The notes under the pieces: generated by a model
Seen by the model: the letters and a program-made list of their open reading frames with translations, nothing else
Told to the model about the DNA's origin: nothing
The model's database searches: none
Translations under genes and position numbers: made by a program
NCBI GenBank assembly: GCA_964464635.1
Contig: CAYXGT010000006.1
Span: 1 to 53,345, forward strand
Direction of reading: 5' to 3'
Origin: CAYLMG01 sp964464635
GTDB lineage: Bacteria; Planctomycetota; Phycisphaerae; Sedimentisphaerales; Anaerobacaceae
Length of the DNA stretch: 53,345 nucleotides
Part shown: one piece after another, positions 8,374 to 16,611 of the stretch
Position numbering within the stretch: position 1 is the stretch's first letter
Layout: every line of letters starts with the position of its first letter

Positions 8374-8422
8374 ATATAGCTGTGACTCGATAGTCCCCTA
8401 CATCTATCAGCCACAGCTATAT
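8374..8422. other. Long inverted repeat between rrf2-type gene and mazG
   Basis: ATATAGCTGTG (8374-8384) and CACAGCTATAT (8412-8422) are perfect 11-bp complements; inside, GATAG (8389-8393) and CTATC (8404-8408) extend the stem after a small internal loop. In the leftward transcript this folds just after the Rrf2 gene and 15 bases before mazG ATG. It has no U-tail, so it may be a partial terminator, an attenuator covering mazG initiation, or a mobile REP-like palindrome. Confidence 0.55.
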
Positions 8423-8442
8423 ATTACTCCATTCTGACAGTT

Positions 8443-8835
8443 TTATAAAATATCAGAAATCTTGGCTTTTTCGAAGACCGCTCTTGCCGAAGCGAGGGCC
8501 TTTTCGTAGATTTGTTCGGCCTTTGCCCCGAATTTTTCTTTTGGTGCAAGCTCTTTGAGGTCGAGCTGGCTAATCATTGGACCTTCAACAGCTTCGATTA
8601 TCTGGAGCATATTGATTTTCTTTATGGACCTTGCCAGAGAGAATCCGCCTCTTGGCCCTCTTTTGCTTCTGAGGATGTTGGCCCTGACCATCTGCTGCAG
8701 AATTTTCAGCAGGTATTCCAAAGGTATGTTGTACTCTTTGGATATGCTCTGTGAAAGAATGATTGGCTGGTCCTTGTGTTTGGCGATATAGCCGACTGCA
8801 AGAATGCCGTAACCGGTTGACCTACTTATTCTCAT
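8443..8835 (-). CDS. Rrf2-family transcriptional regulator
   Basis: A 130-residue winged-helix protein. It starts MRISRSTGYGILAVGYIAKH, then ISKEYNIPLEYLLKILQQM (recognition helix region) and RGPRGGFSLAR (wing), the standard Rrf2 order. IscR and NsrR relatives carry three cysteines for an Fe-S cluster after the wing; here no cysteine is present at all, so it is not an Fe-S sensor of that kind. The C-terminal ~40 residues form a helix. Its 469-bp upstream region contains repeated GGATAT-type palindromes that could be its sites. The regulated genes are unknown. Confidence 0.85.
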   Translation of the reverse strand: MRISRSTGYGILAVGYIAKHKDQPIILSQSISKEYNIPLEYLLKILQQMVRANILRSKRGPRGGFSLARSIKKINMLQIIEAVEGPMISQLDLKELAPKEKFGAKAEQIYEKALASARAVFEKAKISDIL

Positions 8836-9304
8836 TTTTTTCTCCTTTGAAATAAAATCAACATTTTCTAAACTTCTCGAATATTATAGATTATTAAGCC
8901 AAAATGGGTATCAGGATATTCCTTATTTTTAATTGTCAAATGCCTTATTGGTCTTCGTTGCACAGAAATATCCTTATTTATTTTTCAAAACTGCAAAGCT
9001 TACGTAAATTCAGACAACTACCATAAACTTAAAAAAAGGTCTTTATGACATATCCCCCGCGGGTGTGCCTATTCAGGATATGTCAATTTTGGAACTATGT
9101 AAACATCCTTAACAGTTTTGGCATATTATTCACGCTACGGTTTGAATTGCAAGAATATTTTGAAAAAAAATAAAATTTATTTTTTCGATTGATAATAACA
9201 AGGCAAAATTGTAACTTTATTTGGCTATCGCTACCTTGACATTCTTCTGACCGTTGTGTATAAGCTGGTATTCTTTATAAACCGATGATTTTAGGAATGT
9301 TAAA
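8836..9304. promoter_or_regulatory. AT-rich spacer with repeated GGATAT palindromes
   Basis: No gene is visible in this 469-bp spacer between two divergent genes. It holds a 9-bp inverted repeat, GACATATCC (9047-9055) and GGATATGTC (9076-9084), and further AGGATATTCC and AATATCCTT motifs near 8914 and 8967. The spacing suggests operators for the adjacent Rrf2 protein or another dimeric regulator. A separate sigma-70-type promoter for the STAS gene lies at 9236-9264. Confidence 0.4.
9236..9264 (+). promoter_or_regulatory. Sigma-70-type promoter of the STAS gene
   Basis: TTGACA (9236-9241), a 17-base spacer and TATAAG (9259-9264), which matches the consensus closely. The expected start near 9271 gives a ~34-base leader before ATG 9305. 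Confidence 0.65.
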
Positions 9305-9673
9305 ATGGCCTCGATTAAGCCCGGGATAAGTGTTCAATATGGGGAAAATGCGACTATCATTACTTTCCTGAACGAGAAAATTCTCGAAGAGAAGGATATT
9401 AAGGCTCTGCAGGACTCTGTTATGTCGGTTATTGAGCAATCAGACCAAATCAATATGATTCTTGATTTCGGAAAGGTTAAGTTTCTATCTTCAGCAGTTT
9501 TAGGATTATTATTGCGTATCAGTAAAAAAATCTATGAGCGTGACAGTCAGTTAAGGTTGTGTAATATAAATCCGAAGATATATGAAATTTTCAAGATAAC
9601 GCGGCTGAACAAGATTTTCGAGATATACCCTGATATCGAAAGTGCTATGGAAGCTTTGCCACGGCAGGATTAA
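9305..9673 (+). CDS. STAS-domain anti-sigma factor antagonist
   Basis: A 122-residue single STAS domain. The pattern NMILDFGKVKFLSSAVLG matches the phosphorylation loop of SpoIIAA/RsbV proteins, with Ser in the SSAVLG motif as the expected phosphoacceptor. RLCNINPKIYEIFKITRLNKIFEIY is the usual C-terminal helix region. It follows a clear promoter and lies 89 bp upstream of an RsbW/SpoIIAB-like kinase gene, so the two probably form a partner-switching pair. No sigma factor gene is visible nearby. Confidence 0.9.
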   Translation: MASIKPGISVQYGENATIITFLNEKILEEKDIKALQDSVMSVIEQSDQINMILDFGKVKFLSSAVLGLLLRISKKIYERDSQLRLCNINPKIYEIFKITRLNKIFEIYPDIESAMEALPRQD

Positions 9674-9762
9674 AGTATTATTCTAAGTGCCGGCAGAGGG
9701 CTCGGCTCCAGAGTGTAAAATCAGCTTTAATAAAAGCAACGGTTTTATATAATTGAAAGCTT

Positions 9763-10221
9763 ATGTTATCAAAACCGCCATCTGGTGAACCGATTGTTAT
9801 CGAAAGCAAATCGTCTGCGATTGAACAGGTCTGTGAGCGCATTCTCGCGGAGCTGCATGTTGATGATTTTTTAAAGGAAGACGCTTTTGCTGTTCATATT
9901 GGATTGGAAGAAGCGTTTCTAAACGCTATAAAACACGGCAACAAAAATGATACCGAACGGAAGGTAACAATTAATTACAGCGTTAGGCCGGATAAGGTAG
10001 AGATTTTTATGAAAGACCAGGGAGAGGGTTTTGACCCTGATTCGGTTCCTGACCCCAGATGTGGCGATAATATTTATAAAATAGGCGGCAGGGGGCTGTT
10101 TCTTATTCGTTCTTATATGGATTTAACAGAATTTAATGAGCAGGGGAACTGCATTCATATGGTTAAATATAACAGTAACAAAAAATCGTCAGCCCCAAGA
10201 GAGAAACAGCCGATAAACTAA
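9763..10221 (+). CDS. Anti-sigma regulatory Ser/Thr kinase (HATPase_c_2, RsbW-like)
   Basis: A 152-residue GHKL ATPase. The N-box IGLEEAFLNAIKHGNKN (near residues 46-62) and the G1 segment MKDQGEGFDPDSVPDP are those of RsbW/SpoIIAB kinases; GGRGLFLI is the G2 box. Members bind a sigma factor and phosphorylate the STAS antagonist. Its neighbour is the STAS gene. The start at ATG 9763 fits, with no strong ribosome site visible. Sigma-factor target unknown. Confidence 0.9.
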   Translation: MLSKPPSGEPIVIESKSSAIEQVCERILAELHVDDFLKEDAFAVHIGLEEAFLNAIKHGNKNDTERKVTINYSVRPDKVEIFMKDQGEGFDPDSVPDPRCGDNIYKIGGRGLFLIRSYMDLTEFNEQGNCIHMVKYNSNKKSSAPREKQPIN

Positions 10222-10278
10222 AAGTTGTCAAGGCAGTGATTATTCTTATTCAGGCCGATAAGGAGGTATAGGTAATAT

Positions 10279-10911
10279 ATGCAGTGGAAAGTGTTGATTT
10301 GCTGCTCCTGTATTTTCATTCTCGGAGGTTGTATTTACAAAGAAGAACCTGTTCTCGAGGTTGATTCAGGGTGGAAAAGCAGTGTTACTCAGCCGGTTGT
10401 AACTAAAAGGGTGGTGATAAAAAAAACCAGCAGCACACCGGCGGAGTGGACACCGCCTTCTTATCTCGAAAAACGCTGGACAGCTATAGTAATTCATCAT
10501 TCAGCGACGAACTACGGCAACGCGGCTATATTTGATAAATGGCACAAGGAAAATCATAACTGGAATGGTGTTGGTTATGATTTTGTTATTGGCAATGGCA
10601 CAGACAGCACGAATGGAGAGGTTGAGGTAACGTTCAGATGGCGTGAGCAGCAAACGGGAGCTCACTGCGGCGGAACGCAGAATAACTGGGCCAACGAAGA
10701 AGCCGTAGGGATTTGTCTGGTCGGCAATTTCAATGAAACAGAACCTTCCGAACGTCAGATGCAGTCTCTTGTAAAACTTGTCAGATTTCTTCAAAAACGT
10801 TACGGAATCAATAAGAACCGCATTTTCGGTCATAAGGACACACCGGGAGCACATCCCACAGAATGCCCGGGAAGTATGTTTCCAATGACGAGATTGAAAT
10901 CAATACTTTGA
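10279..10911 (+). CDS. Lipoprotein N-acetylmuramoyl-L-alanine amidase (PGRP/Amidase_2)
   Basis: A 210-residue protein with a signal peptide ending in the lipobox LGGC (Cys ~18), so it should be anchored to a membrane in the envelope. Residues ~65-205 are an Amidase_2/PGRP domain: IHHSATNYG supplies the first zinc His, FGHKDTPGAHPTECPG the second His and the Cys ligand, and the Tyr in YDFVIGNG is conserved. It would cut the amide between MurNAc and the stem peptide. Upstream GGAGGTATAGGTAATAT holds a good ribosome site. Neighbours give no clear operon. Confidence 0.9.
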   Translation: MQWKVLICCSCIFILGGCIYKEEPVLEVDSGWKSSVTQPVVTKRVVIKKTSSTPAEWTPPSYLEKRWTAIVIHHSATNYGNAAIFDKWHKENHNWNGVGYDFVIGNGTDSTNGEVEVTFRWREQQTGAHCGGTQNNWANEEAVGICLVGNFNETEPSERQMQSLVKLVRFLQKRYGINKNRIFGHKDTPGAHPTECPGSMFPMTRLKSIL

Positions 10912-11047
10912 TTTTAGTCTCTGTTGATGCATTTATCGCTCTTAAGCGTCCCATAAACAAAGGCATATATCAAACTAATGCTCTTTCATATGGTTTAAAC
11001 AGCAGAATCTATGCAAATACATAAGCATAGAAAGTGCACCTGAAATT

Positions 11048-11572
11048 ATGCCGAAATTAGATTATACGAATGTTCAGGACAGATTAGAACGTGGGGGAAT
11101 TGGAAGAATGGATATGTATGATTCGACATTTTCACCGGCTGGGGTATTAAGCGAACAAATAGCTCGCCAGTTATTTGAGATTCTGCCTGATAGAGGCCCT
11201 ATTATGGTGATTCTCGATAGGGACGGCAACTGCTGGCCAAGCGATTCTGAAAGGTTTTCAGAATTAAAGCTCAGCGAATCATTTCTAAAAGAGCTGTGCG
11301 ATAAGGTTGATGACGGGGCAGAACCGGTCATAACGCAGTTCGGTGAGGTGAGTTTTGTTTGTGCCCAGCTTGCCACAAAGCAGAACAACTGCGGTTATGT
11401 TTTGATAGCATTACCGCAATACAGCCCTGAATCGACCCTGATTAATATTGATTTGCTTGAGATTTTGATAAGTCAGGTTAACCTGATAGCGAAACTCGTT
11501 GAGAAAAACAGCCATTTGTACGAGCTTCAAATGAGACAGCACTCCGGCTTGGGTGTACAAAATCAAAACTGA
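11048..11572 (+). CDS. Conserved-looking hypothetical protein, GAF-like
   Basis: A 174-residue cytosolic protein that I do not recognise. After ~35 polar residues it alternates strands and helices (PIMVILDRDGNCWPS; VSFVCAQLATKQNNCGYVLIALP; then a C-terminal helix) in the manner of a small GAF/PAS-type sensor domain, but no ligand motif can be assigned. ATG 11048 is the only reasonable start. It lies between the amidase and the GH10-like gene, each separated by over 130 bp, so it is probably monocistronic. Confidence 0.55.
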   Translation: MPKLDYTNVQDRLERGGIGRMDMYDSTFSPAGVLSEQIARQLFEILPDRGPIMVILDRDGNCWPSDSERFSELKLSESFLKELCDKVDDGAEPVITQFGEVSFVCAQLATKQNNCGYVLIALPQYSPESTLINIDLLEILISQVNLIAKLVEKNSHLYELQMRQHSGLGVQNQN

Positions 11573-11692
11573 CGGAAATCTGATAATCTCACATTTAGTG
11601 TTCAACTCTTCTTAACCATATTTCTATTCGGTATCATTTTTCTATCTTTTTCAGATAGTGACCGTCCTGGCATAAAAAGATGGAAAGTTTAG

Positions 11693-11720
11693 TTGAGTTT
11701 GCAGCCGCAATCGTTATAAT
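11693..11720 (+). promoter_or_regulatory. Sigma-70-type promoter of the GH10-like gene
   Basis: TTGAGT (11693-11698), 16-base spacer, TATAAT (11715-11720). The leader to GTG 11810 would be ~80 bases. A small hairpin (CTATCT/AGATAG, 11642-11658) lies just upstream and may end transcription of the preceding gene. Confidence 0.6.
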
Positions 11721-11809
11721 ACAATTCCCGTGTAAAACAGAAGATAAGCAATAAAAATAGGTAAAGTTTTTCTTAACGATTTTTTGTTAATTTTATTTTG
11801 GGGCAGCAG

Positions 11810-13282
11810 GTGAAGTTCCAGGTATTCAAAGACGGAAAATTGGCCAAAGATTTTAATTTAAGCGGTGCTTATGCCTTTGGTAGTGACGGCATAGCAATCC
11901 GCCGTGTTAAAATTGAGTTTAAAAACGGTATAATCGATTGCAAAAAGCCCCACCAGTCAACTTCCGGTCTGTCTCTGCTCTGGCTGGTGGATGGTTTCGG
12001 GACGCTGATTTTGCCAACGACCTGTCTTCCTGAGCGTGGTAGGCCATATATTTTGAATGTAGAGATAGCCAGGGCGAGACTTATGCAGATTGTCACAAAG
12101 TGTGAAGACTGGGCTTATTTCGACGAGGTAAAAGGGCTGACCCATATCTTAAGAGATGCGCAGGAATTATTCATCCAGGCTATTGAGAATATCTCATCGC
12201 CGGCTGTCGCATCGAAAAAAGCGGATTCATCACTTCGCAAAGCTATGATATTTTCAGAAAAGCTCGCTATTCAGCGCGCAGAGTCTTTATTCAATGCCAA
12301 AAGCGTCAGTCATGGTTTCAGCAGGGGCTGTCTGGGTTGTCGAATAGATGCCGACCAGATACACAGTGCAAAATATGTTGAGAAGCTTATGGAGTTGTTC
12401 GGCTTTGTGATGCTGCCAATAAGGTGGGCTGAAATCGAGCAGAAAAAGGAAGTTTATGATTTTTCAAGTATCGATACCTGCATCCAGGCTCTCAGCAATA
12501 AGAAGCTTGCAATATGTGCCGGGCCGCTTATACGTTTTTCCCCTGACTATCTGCCCGGATGGCTGATGACAGGCAAGCCCGACTTCGAAAAAATACGTGA
12601 AAGCGCATATCAGTTTGTTACAAAAATGGTTGCTCGTTATGCAGACCGGATTCGCTCGTGGTCTGTTATCAGCGGCTTGAATCTGCAAAATTACTTCGGC
12701 TTTAATTTCGAAGAGACCCTCGAAATGACGCGGGCGGTGATGATGGCGGTTAAAGCTGTGAGTAACAGGGTATTGAAAATAATAGAGATTAGCAACTGCT
12801 GGGGAGAATACTATGCGACTGTGCCCAATACGATACCGCCGCTCGTGTATATTGATATGATACTCCAGAGCGGGATAAGCTTTGATGCATTCGGTTTGCA
12901 GGTGCAGTTCGGTAAAAATGAGTCAGGAATGCAGGTGCGAGATATGATGGAGATATCCGCAAATTTAGACAGGTTCGCAGCCGCGAGCAGGGCAATGTAT
13001 ATAACAGGTGTCGAGGTTCCAAGCGAGCCGTCGTTATCGAAGGACACGGCACTTGCAGGACAATGGCATGGCCGTTGGAACCAGACACTTCAGGCACAAT
13101 GGCTTGAGCAGTTCTACAAGATAGCGCTCAGCAAGCCGTTTATCGACAGTATTATATATTCGAATCTCGCCGATGCAGACAAGTGCCAAATCGAGCATGG
13201 TGGTTTGCTGACGAAAGAGCTTGAAAGTAAGGAATCTTTTCTAAGGCTGAAAAAACTTCACAAGGTTATCTTTACAAGATGA
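11810..13282 (+). CDS. GH10-like TIM-barrel protein lacking catalytic glutamates
   Basis: A ~490-residue protein. Residues ~1-150 form an N-terminal beta-rich domain; ~165-450 resemble the glycoside hydrolase family 10 barrel: GCRID, then FGFVMLPIRWAEIE (strand 2-3), a tyrosine/tryptophan-rich WSVISGLN at W284 and GLQVQFG, and ITGVEV at 398-403. In xylanases the acid/base Glu lies in WDVVNE and the nucleophile in ITELD. Here these positions are Gly289 and Gly400, so normal GH10 catalysis is not expected. No signal peptide is visible, also odd for a xylanase. GTG 11810 is chosen (GGGG site upstream); TTG 11798 is an alternative. Possibly a cytosolic sugar-binding or structural derivative. Confidence 0.7.
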   Translation: MKFQVFKDGKLAKDFNLSGAYAFGSDGIAIRRVKIEFKNGIIDCKKPHQSTSGLSLLWLVDGFGTLILPTTCLPERGRPYILNVEIARARLMQIVTKCEDWAYFDEVKGLTHILRDAQELFIQAIENISSPAVASKKADSSLRKAMIFSEKLAIQRAESLFNAKSVSHGFSRGCLGCRIDADQIHSAKYVEKLMELFGFVMLPIRWAEIEQKKEVYDFSSIDTCIQALSNKKLAICAGPLIRFSPDYLPGWLMTGKPDFEKIRESAYQFVTKMVARYADRIRSWSVISGLNLQNYFGFNFEETLEMTRAVMMAVKAVSNRVLKIIEISNCWGEYYATVPNTIPPLVYIDMILQSGISFDAFGLQVQFGKNESGMQVRDMMEISANLDRFAAASRAMYITGVEVPSEPSLSKDTALAGQWHGRWNQTLQAQWLEQFYKIALSKPFIDSIIYSNLADADKCQIEHGGLLTKELESKESFLRLKKLHKVIFTR

Positions 13283-13330
13283 GATTATTAGATTTGCCGG
13301 CAGCCTGAATCAGGGGGCAATAAACGATAT

Positions 13331-13696
13331 ATGCTGGATGAAGAGTTTGAGCGCAGCGATTTGAATAGGGCGGCGGATTTTGATACTGCATTTTTGATTG
13401 CAGTTATTTTTTGTATGCTTCTTAGTGTTGTGTTTGCTGTTTGCTTTTTTGATAACGCCTCCGACGATACAGCGAAGCTCGAAGGGCGGATAAATCCGAA
13501 TATTGCCGAACAGGCTGCTTTGCTGGCACTGCCGGGAATAGGCCGTTCAAAAGCGGCTGCTATAGTTTCTTACAGAAAGCAGTTTGCAGAAGAGCCGAAC
13601 AAGGCTGCATTTAAAACAGCCGAGGATTTGCAAAATATAAAAGGAATTGGTGAAAAGACGGTTGAAAATATAAAACCATTTCTAAGGTTTGAATAA
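13331..13696 (+). CDS. Membrane-anchored ComEA-like helix-hairpin-helix protein
   Basis: A 121-residue protein with an N-terminal membrane helix (~22-45) and a C-terminal pair of helix-hairpin-helix motifs: NPNIAEQAALLALPGIGRSKAAAI and DLQNIKGIGEKTVENIKPFL. The GIG hairpins bind DNA without sequence preference in ComEA, the DNA receptor for uptake. Here the HhH domain would face the periplasm, consistent with a ComEA role, though small HhH proteins also act elsewhere. It is 48 bp after the GH10-like gene and 29 bp before the S41 peptidase gene. Confidence 0.8.
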   Translation: MLDEEFERSDLNRAADFDTAFLIAVIFCMLLSVVFAVCFFDNASDDTAKLEGRINPNIAEQAALLALPGIGRSKAAAIVSYRKQFAEEPNKAAFKTAEDLQNIKGIGEKTVENIKPFLRFE

Positions 13697-13725
13697 GTAT
13701 TTTGTGCCGGACAGAAGCTGGAATT

Positions 13726-15189
13726 ATGAAAAAATTTCTCCTGATTTTACTTTGCGCAATTGTCTTATTAAGCGGCTGCTCTTATTCCCGGAACCTGAAG
13801 GTTTTAACGCGGAAGCAGGCCGCAGAAGACCTCGACTATCTGGTCGAAAGCATTGAAACCATAAGTTGCAAACCGTTCAGCAGGGTAACAAGAGAAGAAT
13901 TTGATTATTGTGTCGAAAGAGTAAAATCAGGTTTTGGCGAACAGGTCAGCCGAAAAAGTTTCTCAGCTTCAATAATGGAATTGCTTGCTATGCTGAAAGA
14001 CGACCATACAAATCTCGGCTCTTTCCCTGATTTTATCGAGTATGTCAAATCAGAAGGAAAAGTTTTACCCCTTCAATTAATGTATAAAGACGGCGATTTT
14101 ATTATTATGAACGTTGAAGACGCCAATGAGCCGGGTGTGTTGAAGACAGATGTAAGGCTCGTGGAAATTGACGATAAGCCGCTAAATTCTTTTATCGAGT
14201 ATTATCGTAAATACGTCTCCGCCAACACGAACTATTTCAAAGATATAATTATAGCAATGCGTTTTGGAATGTACCTGTGGTATTTTGAGGGAAATCGTGA
14301 TAGTTTCAAAATTAAAATGGAGGACAAAAAAGGCTTGCCCTTTACAAAAATGGTGGAGACTGTGAGCGCGGATATAGATATTAAAAAGAAAAAGGTCAAA
14401 GCCAAAGATATGTTCGCGTATAGCTTTTATAAAAACGACAGCGTTTGCTTTTTCAGAGCATTGTCGTTTAACTCGCTGAATGAGGATTTAACGGAAAATA
14501 TATGGGTTCGCAAAAGATTGATAAAAATACTCAACAACCTTGTGGCTGATATGAAAAAGAGAAAAAGTTCAATACTAATCGTGGACATTCGCAATAACGG
14601 CGGCGGTGATACGTATTACGGCGTGGAATTATTAAAAAGAACATCGAGCAGGTCCTTTAAAAAGCCACGCAGGCACATACGCAATTCAAGAGCAGCCAGA
14701 AAGGCTTACATAATTAACGGATTGGAGAAAAACGGGATACCGGCCTTTCTGCATTTGGAAAATATCATTGATTTTAATTTGTATGGTTTGAAAGCAAAAG
14801 ATTTTGATATAGAAGGGCAGTACTGGTACAGCAAACAGCAGCTTGTTGAACCTTTAGCCGACGGTTGGCATGGCAGACTCGTTGTGCTGGTTAACGGCCT
14901 GACAGGCTCAGCCGCAGTAGAGTTCACAGGTATTATAAAGGATAATCAGCTTGGGATTATTGCCGGTAAAGAGACAGGCGGAACGGCAAGTTTTTATGGA
15001 GGTTCAGTCCCTTTAATTTTACCCAACAGCGGATTGATATGTTATTTATCTACCGAAAAAGTTACAAGGCCGGGCGGCTTCGACAACGGAAGGGGAGTAT
15101 TGCCCGATTTCGAGCTCGATGTAACAGCGGCGGATGATGTTTTGGTTGAAAAAATCTATAATCATATTATGATAGAATCAACAAATTGA
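13726..15189 (+). CDS. S41-family peptidase lipoprotein
   Basis: A 487-residue envelope protein. It begins MKKFLLILLCAIVLLSGC, a lipoprotein signal with Cys18. The C-terminal half has the S41 tail-specific protease core: SILIVDIRNNGGG, then VVLVNGLTGSAAVEF with the expected nucleophile Ser and AGKETGGTASFYGG. A PDZ-like segment is not clear; VRLVEIDDKPLNSFIEYY (~residues 140-165) may be a degenerate one. ATG 13726 is chosen over TTG 13702 because the signal peptide starts there. Related planctomycete S41 proteins are common; substrate unknown. Confidence 0.8.
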   Translation: MKKFLLILLCAIVLLSGCSYSRNLKVLTRKQAAEDLDYLVESIETISCKPFSRVTREEFDYCVERVKSGFGEQVSRKSFSASIMELLAMLKDDHTNLGSFPDFIEYVKSEGKVLPLQLMYKDGDFIIMNVEDANEPGVLKTDVRLVEIDDKPLNSFIEYYRKYVSANTNYFKDIIIAMRFGMYLWYFEGNRDSFKIKMEDKKGLPFTKMVETVSADIDIKKKKVKAKDMFAYSFYKNDSVCFFRALSFNSLNEDLTENIWVRKRLIKILNNLVADMKKRKSSILIVDIRNNGGGDTYYGVELLKRTSSRSFKKPRRHIRNSRAARKAYIINGLEKNGIPAFLHLENIIDFNLYGLKAKDFDIEGQYWYSKQQLVEPLADGWHGRLVVLVNGLTGSAAVEFTGIIKDNQLGIIAGKETGGTASFYGGSVPLILPNSGLICYLSTEKVTRPGGFDNGRGVLPDFELDVTAADDVLVEKIYNHIMIESTN

Positions 15190-15217
15190 TAACTTTTTAA
15201 AGGGTCATCGACGTTTT

Positions 15218-15706
15218 ATGGAAGATTGGCCGATTAGTAAATCTCTTGGACAGTGCTGTGCTACCGGCAGGATTATTCAGCCCGGTGAAGACTATTTTGC
15301 TGCTCTCGTTGAGACTGAAGATGGTTTGCAGAGGCGGGATTTTTGTCTCGATTACTGGCAGCAAAACAAACCGGAGGTTTTCTGCTTCTGGAAAAGCCGG
15401 TTGCACCGCCCGGATGAAAAGAGACAAATATTTATTGATGACGATATGCTGTTCGCTTTCTTTGAACGACTCGCAACAGAAACAGAACAGCAAAGGCTGA
15501 ACTTCAGGTTCGTACTGGCTTTGATTCTGATGAGAAAAAGAAAGTTAAAATATGATGCTTCTCGCAGCGAGGTTGAAAAAGAAATATGGCGATTGCGCGT
15601 GGTCGGCAGCGGCGAGTTTGTAGAAGTAGTCAACACTAATCTGGACCAGCAGCAGATAGAGCAATTGTCGTCGCAATTGGGACAAATCCTGCAGGCTGAT
15701 TTGTAA
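15218..15706 (+). CDS. Hypothetical protein with paired cysteines
   Basis: A 162-residue cytosolic protein that I do not recognise. The N-terminus has QCCATGRIIQPGEDYF and then RRDFCLDYW, giving cysteines spaced like a treble-clef or zinc-ribbon pair; the middle is helical (DDDMLFAFFERLATETEQQ) and the end is a Gln-rich helix. It sits 28 bp after the S41 gene and 32 bp before a lipoprotein gene on the same strand, so these three are likely one transcript. A zinc-binding role is inference only. Confidence 0.6.
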   Translation: MEDWPISKSLGQCCATGRIIQPGEDYFAALVETEDGLQRRDFCLDYWQQNKPEVFCFWKSRLHRPDEKRQIFIDDDMLFAFFERLATETEQQRLNFRFVLALILMRKRKLKYDASRSEVEKEIWRLRVVGSGEFVEVVNTNLDQQQIEQLSSQLGQILQADL

Positions 15707-15738
15707 CTTAATCTCTTGTTTTTGGCGGTGATTTTCTA

Positions 15739-16587
15739 ATGATACGAGTGAAACTTATAATCTTGTTATTGATGTTCGCCTCTTTTATCGGCTGTGCTCC
15801 GCCGTCGGCCATGCCGAAGAGAATTTGTCCGGGCAAACAATCGGTGACTGATGCTCTGCATATTCTTTCTTCCCAGGCAGAGAAAATTAAATCTTTCAAG
15901 GCGAACGGCCAGTGCTTCGCCAGGTTTTACGATGATAACGGCAAAAGGAAAAAAGAAGAGTTTACAATTAAGCTCTGGTTGAATCCGGAAAGTGAGCTCC
16001 GCCTGTTCGGCGATATTGCCTTCAATGCCAGAGGCCTCGATATAGGCTCAAACAAAGATGAATTCTGGGTCGGGGCCAAACCTAAGGAGATAGGAAACAG
16101 TTTTTACTTCGGTCTATGGAGCGAACAGAAAGAACAAACGCTGCTGATGCTGGGCCCGAAACTCTTACTCGAAGCCCTCGGCATTGTAGATTACAGCCAA
16201 CAGCAGGACTGGTCATTATCTAATGAGAAAGGCTTCGATATTCTTACTAAAAAAGATGGAACAAAAGTAATAAAAAAAGTGTATATATCAACCTGTGATT
16301 ACAGAGCAGTAAAGATTGAATATTTCGATGACAAAGATAAACCGGCAGCGGTTCTGGAGCTGGCAAAATACACGACTTTCTTTGATGACATTGTAATGCC
16401 GGCAGAGCTAAGGATAACAATTACCGGCTCAGAAGACAAAGACGACATTTTCAGGATTGTTCTGAAGAAGCTGAAGCCGTTCGAGTTCACCGAAGATAAA
16501 AGAGCAGTGTTTTTCAGCCGGCCCGAGCAGCCGAAGGGCTTTAAGCACGTTTACAAAATCGTAAACAGTGAGTTAATCGAGCAGTAA
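15739..16587 (+). CDS. LolA/LolB-like outer-membrane lipoprotein
   Basis: A 282-residue protein with a lipoprotein signal (lipobox FIGC, Cys ~19). After a short linker, ALHILSSQAEKIKSFKANGQCFARF begins a beta-rich domain with alternating strands (KLWLNPESELRLFGDI; EFWVGAKPKEIGNSFYFGLW; VYISTCDYRAVKIEYFD) resembling the half-barrel of LolA/LolB lipoprotein carriers (DUF4292-type). The length exceeds LolB. A role in moving lipoproteins or lipids between membranes is plausible but not shown. It lies 32 bp after the hypothetical Cys protein gene. Confidence 0.65.
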   Translation: MIRVKLIILLLMFASFIGCAPPSAMPKRICPGKQSVTDALHILSSQAEKIKSFKANGQCFARFYDDNGKRKKEEFTIKLWLNPESELRLFGDIAFNARGLDIGSNKDEFWVGAKPKEIGNSFYFGLWSEQKEQTLLMLGPKLLLEALGIVDYSQQQDWSLSNEKGFDILTKKDGTKVIKKVYISTCDYRAVKIEYFDDKDKPAAVLELAKYTTFFDDIVMPAELRITITGSEDKDDIFRIVLKKLKPFEFTEDKRAVFFSRPEQPKGFKHVYKIVNSELIEQ

Positions 16588-16611
16588 TAAATGCTTTAAC
16601 GGGGAAAGGTT

